From the NCBI GenBank assembly GCA_963691705.1, contig OY829543.1, forward strand, positions 33,689,523-33,753,522: 64,000 nt of DNA, read 5' to 3'. Shown piece after piece: positions 32,645 to 44,207 of this stretch; positions within the stretch are counted from its first letter, which is position 1; each line of letters begins with the position of its first letter. The stretch is from Viola odorata (taxonomy: Eukaryota > Streptophyta > Magnoliopsida > Malpighiales > Violaceae). The translations under genes and the position numbers were made by a program. The notes beneath the pieces were generated by a model that made no database searches, was not told the origin of the DNA, and saw only the letters and a program-made list of their open reading frames with translations.

Positions 32645-35365
32645 ATGGAAAGAATTAGTAATCTTTTTGGAAGTTCCAGCAATAATAATAATAATAAAAA
32701 TGAAGAGGATTTAGATGATTATAACAGACAAGAAGTTCATATTGCAGAAATAGAACAAAAACTTAGAAATTGGTCAATACCTAAAGAAAAGGTAAAAGAC
32801 ATTTACGAAATTGGATCTTTTAAACTGTTTCACGATTACGTTATAGAAATGACAGAACGTACAATTCCAGTAAATCCCTTACAAAAGACAATTCAATTGA
32901 TTGAAGATAAACAAATTAGAAAATTCAGAAAGAAATACAAATTTTTACATATTGGATTAATACAGATAGTAGCCAAACCGTTATATAGACTAGGAATGGA
33001 TACACCCATCCTAATGTGTTTAAGAGACGCAAGATTTGAAAAGTTTAATGATTCCTTGTTAGCTATATTTCAGTCAAACTTGACACAAGGACCAGTATAT
33101 CTAAACTGTTATCCAAACTTTACGGTTTCGTTAACAGATCCCAACATACTAAAAGTTTTAGAATTAAACATCGACACTTTAGACAACATGATTGAAGGAT
33201 CTAAGAGTGTGGCAATGATATACAGAATTTATTACAAAGTCATGTCCACAATTATAAATCCAAGAGCTTTGAGACATTCTCCTAAAAATGAATCCCTTTT
33301 AATAGAAGCCAATACTGAACACGCTATGATACAAACTCCAAAACTCTTACAATGGAATCAAGTAACTTTTCCAGACGAATGGATATTGCCTAGAATAAAT
33401 GAGTCTCGAGCGTTAGTACCAAGAACCCAGCCTGCAAGAACAGAAGAAGACGATGAGGGAAACATTAGACTAATATTTGAACCTCATAGACGAAGTATTA
33501 ATATAACAGAATTCAGACCATTAGAATCCTCAAATATCGCAAGATCGGCTAGTAGTCTCGAAATACCGAGGTCCAGATTAACTAGGAGTCAATCAAACTC
33601 TGTTTTAACAGGAGTTGATTTTAACCGAACAATACCTAGACCAATTTACACAGACCAAAATAGTTTCCAAACATATGAACAAGAACCAGTAAGAACACCG
33701 TCACCTACAGAAAGCGATATGAGATATACAAATCAAATTAACATGATCACAAAAAACTATGAAATAGACAAAGAAAGATTAAGAAAAGAATTTGATCACC
33801 CTTCTAATAACAACATAAGAACTCAATTTTTTAACTACTATACAAAAGAACAAAAAGACAGTATAAAAGAACAATTTTATGCGTATCTAAATGAAGTAAA
33901 AATACATATACCTTTCTTTACATGGTTTAAAAGACACGAAAAATTACTAGATACAAACAAAATAAATGTAATAAAAATGCCAGTTCAAACGTGGAAAACT
34001 ACAACTGACACGGAGATAAAAGCAGTATATCCACCGTTTGAAGAAATTAAGATAAATCATTTTAACCGGGATATCTCGGCATCACCAATAAAAGACGTAA
34101 AGGAAGAAAACAAAGATGTAAAGTTAAAAGATATTAAGAATATTCAATCACAGAATAATTATACAAATATTTTATTAAGTACCATGGCACAACAACTCAA
34201 CACAATAGAAGAAAATACTCCTCCTAAAGTACATTATACAGGACATACATACGTAGGACAAGGAAGTAAGACTCTAGTAGAAAAACCTTTAAAGATAAGT
34301 AATCCATTGATCAAACCCAATACCATGCCAGGATTTAAAGAAAACTTTAAATTCTCAAAAGAAGATGCACTCTTACAAAAAATTAGTCAAGAATTAGATA
34401 AGATAAATACAAAAACAAAGAATCAAATTTCAGTCCTAACCAAAGAAAATATAGAAACAATATCAGATCAATTCAAGGAACTAGAAATAAATAGAATAAA
34501 AGGAACAAATTATCAAAGGCCGAATATTAAACATTTCTATCCAAGACCCTCTTTCCCCGATATGCAATCAGATAACAAAAGTACAAGACAACAAAATAAA
34601 TATGATGGTTTAAGCATAGACGAGTGGAATTTAGACGGACAAAGTAAACATGAAATTATGAGTATGTTAGCAGCCATGCTAATGGCAGCTACAGCCCACA
34701 GAACTAGAAGTAACACTGACAAACAAGTAGCTTATATACTAATGGCTGGATTTTTTGGAATGCTTAAAGGATGGTGGGATAATTATCTTACACCAGCAGA
34801 AAAATTAGCCATAATGAATGCTACTAGAATGGAAGAAAACGAAGAAATAGAAGACGCTACAAATGTTTTAATATTTTCTATTCTAAAACATTTTATTGGA
34901 AAACCAGAACAAATTCAAGAAGAAACCACAGAAATACTAATGAATTTAACCTGTCCTAAATTACAGGATTTTTCATGGTATAAAGACATGTTTTTATCCA
35001 AGGTATTCTTAAAAGACGACTGCAGTCTCCCTTTTTGGAAAGAAAAATTTATATCAGGACTTCCTAGATTATTTGCAGAAAAGGTTAGAACTAAAATAAA
35101 AGAAGCCAATCAAGGAATAATACCCTACGAAGATTTAACATACGGAGAGTTAATAGCTCATATAAATACAGTAGGATTGTCTCTCTGTACAGACCTGAAA
35201 TTAAAAGCTAAACTGAAAAGTGATAAGCTGTTAGGCACAAAAAAATTAGGATCTTTCTGTTCTCAGTATGGCTATGAAACTATTAGAGCCCCATCAAGAA
35301 GTTATAAAAAACAAAGTAAGCAATACAGGAAATCGTACAAACCAAAATATAAGGATAAAAACTAA
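32645..35365 (+). pseudogene. Caulimovirid ORF1 5' part: movement and coat protein domains
   Basis: Open for 906 codons from an ATG, ending at a TAA in the basic tail of the coat protein. Residues about 60-260 fit the 30K-type movement protein seen in caulimovirids (QGPVYLNCYPNFTVSLTD, then IEGSKSVAMIYRI). A Ser/Thr-rich linker follows, and about 640-880 fits the coat protein region (EWNLDGQSKHEIM, WWDNYLT, FPKLQDFSWYKDMF-like). The frame continues beyond the TAA with the zinc knuckle, so this is one nonsense mutation, not a natural end. Codon use is strongly A-rich, unlike the flanking Athila sequence. Movement protein acts at plasmodesmata and coat protein in virions. Confidence 0.85.
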
Positions 35366-36690
35366 GAAAGACCCTTTAAACCATACAAAAAGCAATATCA
35401 CAAGAAAAAGAATAATAGCTATAAGGGAAAGAGAAGAACAAATACTAGACAACCCACTTGTTATAAGTGTGGGAAAGTAGGTCATTACCAAAATGAATGT
35501 AGAATGAAAGAAAAAATACAAGCTTTAGAATGTGAAGAAGAATTCAAGGAAGATCTAGTACAATTATTAAATGAAACAGAGACTGATGAAGAAAATATAA
35601 GCAGTAATAATGAAGTAATATACGAAATACAAGAAAATACTTCCGAAGAAGAAATAAACTCAGAAGAAGAAGAAGAAGATAATATATGCGCTTGTTCATA
35701 TAAACAAATCAATGTTATCACTAAAGAAACATACCTGTTAATGGAACTAATTGGTAAAGTTAATGACGCCGATACACAAAGAGAATATTTAGAAAAACTT
35801 CAAGATGTTATTAATAGTGACAAAAAGGCAAAATCTATACAACCTTATACTATGAAAAACGTAATAAGCAGATTTTCTAAACAAGAGTCAGTAGTATCAA
35901 TCTAAGATTTAAAAGAAGAAATTAGAAAGATTAAAGCTGAAATAAGAATTCTACAAACGGAAAATATCCAATTAAATCTAAGAATGGATATAATGGAAAA
36001 TAAAAACATTGAAGAATTTGTAGAAGAAAATCAAGAGAAAGAAGTTGATTTAAACCAAGAAATTAAGAATGAAGCCTTAGGAGTAGTTGATGAAGAACAC
36101 TACCTAAATGTAATATCTAGAGTAGAATTTCAAAAATGGCATGTTAATATAGAATTAAAATTAGATAATGATTTTCATATCAATATAATAGCACTAGTAG
36201 ACTCTGGTGCTGACTAGAATTGTATACAAGAAGGATTAATACCAACACAATACTATGAAAAAACCAGAGAACGGTTATACGCAGCAAACTGGGAAAAATT
36301 AGATATCAATTATAAACTATCAAAAGCATACATCTGTAAAGAAGGATTTTGTTTTAGACAGTCTTTCATACTAGCTAAAGACTTAGGGCAAAAAGTAATA
36401 TTAGGAACGCCATTCCTAACACAAATTTGTCCATTCAGAGTAGAACATGAAGGAATCTGGACCAAAGCAAAAGGTACAGACATCTGTTTCAAGTTTATAG
36501 AAAAACCTAGACAAAAAGATCTAAATGTTATAAGAGATTACTCTATAACTAAGAATATCATGCTCATACAAAAAAGAAAACATATACATTTTCTTACCAA
36601 AGAAATAAATTATAAAAGAGTAGAAGAAGAAATTCAAACACCCTTTAATCAAAAAAGAGTTAAAAGAATTTCAAGAAAGATTTGAAAAAG
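35366..36690 (+). pseudogene. Caulimovirid ORF1 middle: zinc knuckle and aspartic protease
   Basis: Same frame as the upstream ORF. CYKCGKVGHYQNEC (35457-35498) is the CCHC knuckle of the coat-protein C-terminus. An acidic segment follows (SEEEINSEEEEED), a stop at 35903-35905, a helical linker, and then the retropepsin motif ALVDSGAD with a stop directly after it (36215-36217). The second half has KVILGTPFL. A frameshift follows near 36640-36690, at an A-rich stretch. The catalytic Asp-Ser-Gly is intact, but expression as one polyprotein is not possible. Confidence 0.83.
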
Positions 36691-38153
36691 AAGTTTGTGC
36701 AGAAGTTCCAAATGCATTTTGGAATAGAAAGAAATACATAATAGATTTACCATATGAAAAAGACTTTAATGAGAAAGATATACCTACTAGAGCTAGACCC
36801 ATTCAGATGAACAAAGAATTAATGGAATATTGTAAAGAAGAAATACAATCTTTGCTAAACAAGAAACTAATAAGACCTAGCAAATCTCCATGGTCGTGTG
36901 CAGCTTTTTATGTACAGAACCATGCAGAGCTTGAAAGAGGAGCACCTAGACTTGTAATAAATTACAAACCTCTTAATAAAGCACTCAGATGGATCAGATA
37001 CCCTATACCAAATAAAAGAGACTTAATAAAAAGACTACATGGAGCAACAATATTTTCTAAATTTGACATGAAATATGGATTCTGGCAAATCCAAATCAAA
37101 GAAGAAGATAGATATAAGACAACATTCACGGTTCCATTAGGACATTACGAATGGAATGTAATGCCTTTTGGTTTAAAAAATGCACCTTCAGAGTTTCAAA
37201 AGATGATGAATGACATCTTAAACCCATACACTAAATTTACCATAGTATACATTGATGATGTGCTAGTTTTCTCAAAGTCAGTAACCAAGCACTTCCATCA
37301 TCTCAACAAATTCTTGAAAATATTAAAAGAAAATGGACTTGTAGTATCATCATCGAAACTGAAACTATGTCAGACTAATATAAGATTTTTAGGATTCAAC
37401 ATCCATCAAGGAATGTTTAGTCCAATAAGTAGATCAATAGAATTTGCTAGTAAATTTCCAGACGAAATAAAGGACAAAACCCAATTACAAAGATTTCTTG
37501 GATGTTTAAATTACGTCTCAGATTTTATAAAAGATCTTAGATCAACCTGTTCAATTTTATACACAAGATTAAAAAAGACTCCTATTGAGTGGACAGAAGA
37601 ACACACTGCAGTAGTAAAACTTATTAAAGAAAAAGTTAAAAACCTTCCATGCTTAGGTATTCCAGATCCTTTAGCAAAACTAATAGTAGAAACAGACGCG
37701 TCAGACATAGGATACGGAGGAATACTAAAACAAGAGATTGAAGGAAAAGAACAGTTAATTAGATATTATTCAGGATTATGGATAGAGTCTTAAAAGAATT
37801 ATTCGACTATAAAAAAAGAAATTTTAGCCATTGTTTTATGCATCAACAAATTTCAAGATGATGTTTTCAACAAAAAATTTCTTTTAAGAATAGATTGTCA
37901 AAGTGTAAAATTTGTTTTAGAAAAAGACGTAAAAAACCTTGTTGCAAAACAGATTTTTTCCAGATGGCAAGCTTTACTTTCAAATTTTGATTTTGAAATA
38001 CAATACATCTCAGGAAAAGACAACTCTTTACCAGACTTTCTTTCAAGAGAATTCCTACAGGGTAAGAAAAATGACGAGCAAGGAAGATCCAAAGAAAAAG
38101 TCAAAAGCATCCTATGCAATGACAATCCCAGACATCTCAAACTCTCCAAATAG
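36691..38153 (+). pseudogene. Caulimovirid reverse transcriptase and RNase H
   Basis: The long frame at 36807-37793 has RT fingers and palm (LVINYKPLNKAL, FSKFDMKYGFWQI, PFGLKNAPSEFQ) and the catalytic VYIDDVLVFS, then the connection FLGCLNYVSDFIKD and the first RNase H Asp (VETDASDIGYGG). A stop at 37791-37793 interrupts RNase H, after which the same frame continues (ILAIVLCINKFQDD, IDCQSVKF, ISGKDNSLPDFLSREF) to a natural end near 38153. No integrase follows, as expected for caulimovirids, which do not need integration. Confidence 0.87.
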
Positions 38154-39330
38154 ATTTGACAATCTTAGACCTCAGACATCAAAGACACTAGACCCCAAAC
38201 TATTTCTCCCAGGAAATTCAGGCCCAAAGACTCCATCCAGGCTCATACCAGCCCTACAAGTCCAACCACCAAGATCACCATCCTCAATAACCCAAAGACC
38301 AACCATTTTAGGAAACATACCAAGACCATTATTTCAAACACAAACCCAGACAAAAGCCCAAGACAAAACAGGCCCAATATTTAAGCCTTTAGTAAAAAAC
38401 ATTGGCTATATAGAACCAGAGTGTGGATCAAGCCTACGGTCCATCATCTCCAACATGTTCCCCAAAGACTTTCACTACATTCCAACATCTCCAGAGAAAA
38501 ACAGAACCTTTTATGAATTCATCCTTGTAGACACCGACTCGGTAGAAGTCACTCATGAGACAACTATGGCAAGACCAAACAGATACTCTTATTCGAAGTG
38601 CAGGATTCTTCGAGTATTGACTACGACAGACTGGGGCATGAACTTGTATACACAGAAGACATTCTCACAGCCATTCCTCCCAAGAGGGTTTGACTATCAT
38701 GACTATCAAATGGCATGGCATTACGCCTTTTTATACTCAACTGGAGGACATTCATGGTTCTTCCACTTTGACAGAAACATTTCTGGAAACCTTCCCTTAT
38801 GGTTTCATAGATGGTGGCATCATTTTGGTGCTCATGAAGTAGCTTTCCCAGAGACAGTCCTAGAAGGATATGGAGCTTTCACTCAGAAATACACGGCTTC
38901 AAGTCTACCCAAGACGATGAGTTTTATTCTTATGTTTCATATCCCTTGGATCATCTATTTGGAATATGAAATCATTAACTGAACAGAATATGAGCCTCCC
39001 ATACTCACTAGAAGATTCAAGGTGAAATGGTGGAAAAGATTTCCACAAGAACAAGCTTCGAAGTTCGCAGTTCTAAAGACATTATCAGAATCAACCATCA
39101 ACAATCCTCCTCCAACTAGAGGACAATCAAGATTTCAGACAGGATCCACCTCCAAGACAGCCAGACGAGAAATGAAAAGAGAACTCCTAGAAAAATTATC
39201 ACAGTTCTCAGATGATGAAGAAGATGGAGAATCATACACTCCAGCCAACTCTGACCCAGACTATGATAATGACATGATGACCGAGCTTTATCTAGAGCTT
39301 GGAAGAAGAAGAAAAAAAAGAGAGAGGTAA
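38071..39330 (+). pseudogene. Caulimovirid ORF2, tryptophan-rich, overlaps ORF1 end
   Basis: Starts with MTSKEDPKKKSK and overlaps the ORF1 C-terminus by about 80 bp in another frame. It has a Pro-rich N-terminal third, then an aromatic domain (WHYAFLYSTGGHSWFFHFDR, LPLWFHRWWHHFG), and an acidic and basic C-terminus (SDDEEDGESYTP, ELGRRRKKRER). One TGA (38980-38982) interrupts an otherwise continuous frame of about 419 codons. The WF..WW..G pattern recurs in proteins of other plant endogenous caulimovirids that I recall; its function is unknown. Confidence 0.7.
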
Positions 39331-39965
39331 AATTGTTACTGCAAACATGACTTCTCATCAAAAGAAAACATCAGACATTCCTCAAGACAACCAGAGACAA
39401 GGGCAGAAAAGGAAAAGAGATTTTCATTCCACCTTCAAAGACAAACAGACTGGTCCAACAAAAAGACAGATAATCATCATCAGAAGAAAACAAGAAGCAA
39501 CAATTAACCAGACAGCTAGACACACGTGGCGAGCAATAATTATCACAAGACGACAGAAATCCAGACTTTCAAGACGATTGAGGATTCCAGCTATACCAAC
39601 AAGATAGGCATGGCAGACATCAGTAAGACTTGCAAGACAATCATGGCCGACAACTTTTAAAAAGAAAAGAAGACTTGTAAAAGAGATAGATTCCTTATCT
39701 CTTAGTTTAGAGAATTGTAATCTATTTTGAATTTTGCACAGACTTTCTCATCATGTAATCCCTATATAAAGGGAAGAAGTCCTCAGTTATGAGGCAGAAT
39801 CAGAAATAAAATTTCCAAAATTATCAAAAACTTTGAGAAAAGCTTTCAAACATCTTGCGCAATATCACTGTAAGTCTAATACGCTTTCAGCTTTCATACA
39901 ATGCTTTAATACTTTAAAGCTTTCTTAAATGTTTTAAATTTCTGCTTTCTCCATATGCATGCATC
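39331..39965 (+). promoter_or_regulatory. Caulimovirid intergenic region with pregenomic RNA promoter
   Basis: Non-coding region upstream of TATATAAA at 39763-39770 (context CCCTATATAAAGGGAAG), comparable in place and form to the promoter driving the genome-length RNA of caulimovirids. The A/G-rich sequence upstream contains CACACGTGGC near 39520, an ACGT-core box. Transcription would start near 39795 and read a leader of about 850 nt to the PBS. Confidence 0.7.
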
Positions 39966-40570
39966 ATGTCTATTTGGGATAAACTAGCTACGTGCTTAGC
40001 TGTAATAAGAATTGATAGACTTTTAGATTTAGAACACCTTAAACAAGAATTAGTATCACACTTGACTTTTATACATCAAGCCTATATTGAAGATCTTAAC
40101 CCAGAGATTAATGACGAACATGATAACGCAGTTCCACTAGCATCAGACAGAACTCCATTATGGAATGAAGATTTAATTAAAATAGAACTTTTAAGAAATA
40201 TGGTTATAACAACAAACAAAACTATAGATAAAGTTTTAAAACCATAAATAGAAATCAAAATATACCTTCATCCAGTCATGCTCTAGCATATAGAACTAAT
40301 TATCACCAATACATATTTAGACCAAGAGCACGAGGAGCTGCAGTTAGACCATCTTTTAATCAACCTCCCAGCTTTAGACCTACTATCTCTAGACCTTCAT
40401 CTTCTCTATCTACCAGACCTTTTCCAAGACGACCAAGTATAATTAATGATTCTCCAAACTCACCATCTTCATCATACCTAAAACCAGATTCTAATATACC
40501 TGGAAAAAGCTATACTCCTCATCAACTTCTTAATTTAGAAGGAATGAATCCCGACTTATACATACCTTAG
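39966..40570 (+). pseudogene. Leader-region ORF of the caulimovirid (about 200 codons)
   Basis: From ATG 39966 an open frame of 93 codons (SIWDKLATCLAVIRIDRL, LKQELVSHLTFIHQAYIEDL) reaches a stop at 40247. After a one-base shift it continues as a basic, Arg/Pro/Ser-rich sequence (RPRARGAAVRPSF, RPFPRRPSIINDSPNS) to a stop near 40570. It lies between the predicted pregenomic RNA start and the PBS, where other caulimovirids have only short upstream ORFs or a small first ORF. The basic tail suggests nucleic-acid binding; this is inference. Confidence 0.6.
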
Positions 40571-40613
40571 AATGATGGGACTTATCTTCGTAGACGCACT
40601 GAAAACGACTCAA

Positions 40614-40710
40614 CTTTCTTCCAAAGACGATCCGATTCAGAAATGGTAGCGGAGCCAAGTAGCTCTCTTTTTGAGGGGGGTAAGGGTAAGGAGGTTTTGA
40701 CTCTTCCCTT
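40614..40710 (+). repeat. Right terminal repeat of the caulimovirid with PBS
   Basis: Second copy of the PBS-containing repeat. TGGTAGCGGAGCC at 40644-40656 resembles the initiator-Met-tRNA PBS (TGGTATCAGAGCC) with two differences. A G-rich tract and GGTTTTGACTCTTCC follow, then Athila sequence resumes at about 40730. Confidence 0.78.
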
Positions 40711-40729
40711 ACCTTATTCTTATTTTGAA

Positions 40730-42184
40730 AGAAGAAATAGTTCTTGCAGGGTTAATTTCCCTGAAGAACCAAATCTAGCAGCAAAATTAAGAGCAAGAAA
40801 GCGATGCAAAATTCTAAGAGCAGGGTTCATAATTTCATGCACTTTAGAGGATTTGGGGTTGAAAACAGCAGCAGGATTCTTAGACAATTCATGAAAAGCC
40901 ATATCAGCATAAAAAATAGGGGGAATCACAATCAAAGCATTTTTATAAGCACTGGATTTTAAACCCTCTAGAGTGACAAAATTAAGTGCACAATTGAACT
41001 CATTGAGGGCTGCTTATTCCATTTGTTTGCTAAGTGAAAGTTAATTAGTCCAGGGGTCGAAGGGTTCGGTCCATGCTTGCCCTTAGGCTTGAAATGGTCC
41101 GATCTAACCCAAAAAGTAGTAAACAACTCTAGTGAGGGCTCAACATAGGTTGGAATTCCCAAAAAAAAAAAGGACTCCCAACCTATGTTACCAACGAGCT
41201 CTCAGATTCTAGCTTCCTGCCTTATTTTTCTCAAAACTTCCAGATCTAGGCGCGCACACGGGCTAACGCCTCTGGAGTTCATAGCATGCAGTTTATCTAA
41301 CGAAGGTTTATCGTCAAAAGATAGCCATTCATGGGGATTAGAGAGGTCAAAAACAACTTAGATTGAAGACCCTCGCGGGGTGGAGGCAGGCGCTTGAGTC
41401 GAGCCCTCGCTGTCTAAATCGTCGTCGGGGTCACGACGCATTTTCTTTGTCGGGACCTACTTGGCTGGGGCTTTTGAGGAAGATGCTACCTTCCTCTTCC
41501 TTTCCACCGGTATTTCGGGCTCTGGAGGTGGATCCGCTCAGGCCGGAGTTTTGGATTTCCCTTTTTCGATCGTCTTCTTTACTGCGGCCTTTTTTCCCTT
41601 GGCCTTTTTCGCGGCCTCGGCTTTGAGAGTTGCCGCTTCCTTTTTAGCTTTGTCAGCTGCCTCTTTCGTAGCTTTCTCCTTCTCAGCTTCTTCCACCGCA
41701 GCTTTCTCTGCGGCCTCCTTCTCGGCATCTTCATCTTCTTCCTCTTCCTTCTCTTGGTTCTCACCGGAAAGCCAACGACGGTCTGTTCATCCTCCTCTTC
41801 CTCAGCTCCGGCCGCCGGCTCCTCTTCATGCTCAGATTCGCTCACCAAGATGTCCTACAGGACCTCTTCGACTGTGAGCTTCTTCTTAGCCGCAGGGGAG
41901 GCTTTTTCAACCTTCGGCTTTTTGGGAGTGGTGGTGGGTGGTTTTCTAGAAATGCGACCAGATCTCGTCATTGTGGAGGTAGCTGGAACCATACCGGTGA
42001 TTTCTATCTCACCATCCGACTGGTGAGCGGCGGGGGAAGTGGGTTTTAGCTCGGTGGTTGGAGGGATGGTCGGAGAAGGAGGTTGCTCCTCGTCGAGACC
42101 AAGGCTGAGAGATTTGTGAGAGGAGGAGGAACATTCAGGGTCTGAGGTAGCGAGCTTATGGGCCACTTGTTTTACTCTAGGCAT
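40730..42184 (-). pseudogene. Athila-B downstream ORF region, copy right of the caulimovirid
   Basis: 40730-41757 repeats 31273-32327 with scattered substitutions and without the short internal duplication. It then continues uninterrupted to the ORF start at 42184 (MPRVKQVAHKLATSDPECSS, then TRSGRISRKPPTTTPKKPK). A TAG at 41855-41857, a frameshift near 41760 and the ASTPR-type stop near 41360 break the frame. The Lys/Glu/Ala-rich middle is predicted to be helical and charged. Function is unknown; the region occupies the place of 'env' in this lineage. Confidence 0.75.
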
Positions 42185-42757
42185 GGTGGTAGGAGGGAAA
42201 ATAGTGATTTGAGAGAGAGAAGGAGATGATTCGGTGATGGTGATGGGTCAGTGAAGTGAAGTGTTTTGGTTGTTGGTGAGAGAGACGTGGATGATAGCTG
42301 GAAGAGGGGAGGAGAAAAGAGGAGGGGAGCGTGCTGCCAAGGCTGCTGCGTCTGATAGAGATATTAATGAGGGCCACTTTTTTGTCCCCTCTGATGACGC
42401 GACGTCTTAAAAGGAGGAGAGAGAGTATGGCCCGCGGAACCCAACCTCCTTCCTTTTCAAAATTTAAAAAGAGAGTAGTTAGGGAAGGATAGAGACAAAA
42501 GGAAGGAATAAGTGGAAAGATAAAATTGACAGGCGAATAAAATCGCTTGGGAAAAGGAAAAAGAGAGAAAATCAGGGGATAAGGAAAAGAAATCTTAACT
42601 AATAAAGGGAAAATAAAATAGCAAGAATTAAAAAGAAAAAAGTTCTGAATTTAAATAACGAAATAAAAGAGATAGAGTTAGAAAGGAGTGGGACGGCATG
42701 TGAAATGCCTCCAGTATGGTCTGTTTACTCGTCGAGGGCTCGACGTCCTTCAGAAAT
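42185..42757 (-). other. Athila-B spacer between integrase and downstream ORF
   Basis: Purine-rich on the plus strand (AAAGGAAGGAATAAGTGG and similar) and non-coding. It is the reverse-complement counterpart of Athila-A 59488-60062. Confidence 0.7.
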
Positions 42758-43639
42758 CTAGATCTCGACAGGTGGAGTTTCCACCATTGTGTCCTCAACA
42801 GTCGAGGGCTTGAATCCCTCGAAAAAGGGTTTCAGCCTGTGACCATTGACTTTGAAGATTGTTCTTATGGTAGGATTTTGGATCTCAATTGCCCCATGGT
42901 CAAAAACTGTCGTGACCATGAAAGGTCCTGACCATTTAGACTTGAGCTTTCCTGCAAACAGTCGCAAACATGAGTTATACAACAATACTTTTTGTCCAAT
43001 GGAAAAGGTTTTGGGACGAAGGTTCTTGTCATGGTATGTCTTGGTCTTGCCCTTGTAGAGCAAGGCATTCTCATAAGCGTCATCTCTCAATTATTCCAAC
43101 TATTGGATTTGTAAGCGTCTATTTTGGCCAGCCTTTTCAAGGTCCGTATTCACTTTCCTGATGGCCCAAAAAGCCTTGTGCTCTATCTCAACTGGGAGAT
43201 GGCACGACTTGCCATATATAAGTCTGTAAGGTGTCATGCCAACTAGGGTCTTGAAAGCTGTCTGGTATGCCCAGAGGGCATCATCCAACTTCAGACTCCA
43301 ATCCTTTCGGGATTGGTTCACCGTTTTCTCTAGAATGGACTTAATTTCACGGTTTGACACTTCGACTTGGCCATTGGTCTGGGGGTGATAGGCAGTAGAT
43401 GTTCTGTGGTGGACTCCGCACTTGGTCAGAAGCGAGGCCACGACACGGTTGCAGAAATGGGTGCCCCGATCACTTATGAGGGCTCGAGGTACACCAAATC
43501 TGTTGAAGATATTAGTGCGTAGAAAGTTCACTACCACCTTGGAGTCATCTGTTCGAGTCGCCTTGGCCTCAACCCATTTGGAAACATAATCGACGGCCAG
43601 AAGGATATAGATGCTGCTGAAGGAATTGGGAAATGGGCC
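42758..43639 (-). pseudogene. Athila-B integrase core and C-terminal domain
   Basis: The minus-strand frame 43639-43100 carries the integrase core: [20 protein letters not shown] with the first Asp, [14 protein letters not shown] with the second Asp, [18 protein letters not shown] with the Glu, and [14 protein letters not shown]. After a stop near 43095 the next frame (43090-42758) has the C-terminal SH3-like part ([30 protein letters not shown]). The N-terminal part of the gene lies beyond the inserted Tat-like element, at 51179 and above. All three DDE residues are present. Confidence 0.87.
43635..43639. repeat. Left target-site duplication GGGCC
   Basis: GGGCC before the left LTR recurs at 51174-51178. 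Both copies lie at the FMGPFPN codons of the Athila-B integrase. Confidence 0.85.
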
Positions 43640-44168
43640 TGATAACAATTGATGAAACACCAAGGGTACATTTGTCTTTTGACCTCGAGTCAAGGCCGGA
43701 TCACTGTAGACCTGGATCAGCGGCAGCCTCTCGGCTACCGTCCCCATTAGCCAGGAAATCCTAGGATGGTCGACATCAGGGGGGCACGCGGCAGGCGTTT
43801 CCGCACGTGGCATCTTCCCATCCCAGACAGCCTTGACATTATCTCACTAGCGATACCTCGTCAGCGATATCCTATCCAGCTGATGCATGCTGACGTCATC
43901 TTAGGCATTATCTTCTCCCGATAATGCTCACCCCCGAGGGTAACATTCTTTCTTTTGCCTATAAATACCACTCATTTCTAGATCAAAGGTAAGACCAAAA
44001 TCACTACCAAAATCTCTGCCAAATTTCACAACCATACTAACTTAAGCATCGGAGTGTCTACGCCGGAGTCCCCCCTCCGGCGCTTTGCAGGTAAGACAGA
44101 CTGCCGCTACAGTGATTCCAGACGGCCATAATCTCTACCCCGCTTCCCCAGAAGTCCTAATCTTATCA
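43640..44168 (+). repeat. 5' LTR of the Tat-like element
   Basis: 529 bp; matches 50639-51173 with scattered differences and small indels. Contains GCCTATAAATACCACTC. Confidence 0.88.
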
Positions 44169-44171
44169 AAC

Positions 44172-44189
44172 TGGTGCTTTCATTGAGAG
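44172..44189 (+). promoter_or_regulatory. Candidate primer-binding site of the Tat-like element
   Basis: TGGTGCTTTCATTGAGAG begins three bases after the 5' LTR. The TGG start and position are those expected of a tRNA primer-binding site; the tRNA was not identified. Confidence 0.55.
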
Positions 44190-44207
44190 CTTTGTAGAAG
44201 CGGGCAA

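Larger units (their letters stand above)
32328..40729 (+). mobile_element. Endogenous caulimovirid (pararetrovirus), near genome length
   Basis: About 8.4 kb with the Caulimoviridae domain order: movement protein, coat protein, zinc knuckle, aspartic protease, reverse transcriptase, RNase H, then an overlapping second ORF, a pregenomic-RNA promoter, a leader with one ORF, and a primer-binding site. A terminal repeat of about 100 bp containing the PBS is found at both ends (32342-32450, 40614-40710), so slightly more than one circular genome is integrated. Several in-frame stops and at least two frameshifts break the ORFs, so this copy is decayed. The genus is uncertain; the long ORF1 plus a second ORF suggests the florendovirus/petuvirus neighbourhood. 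Confidence 0.88.

Noticed and set aside
39299..39607. 102-codon basic ORF after caulimovirid ORF2
   Set aside because: Different frame, highly basic composition from A-rich DNA, no conserved motif; treated as intergenic promoter region.
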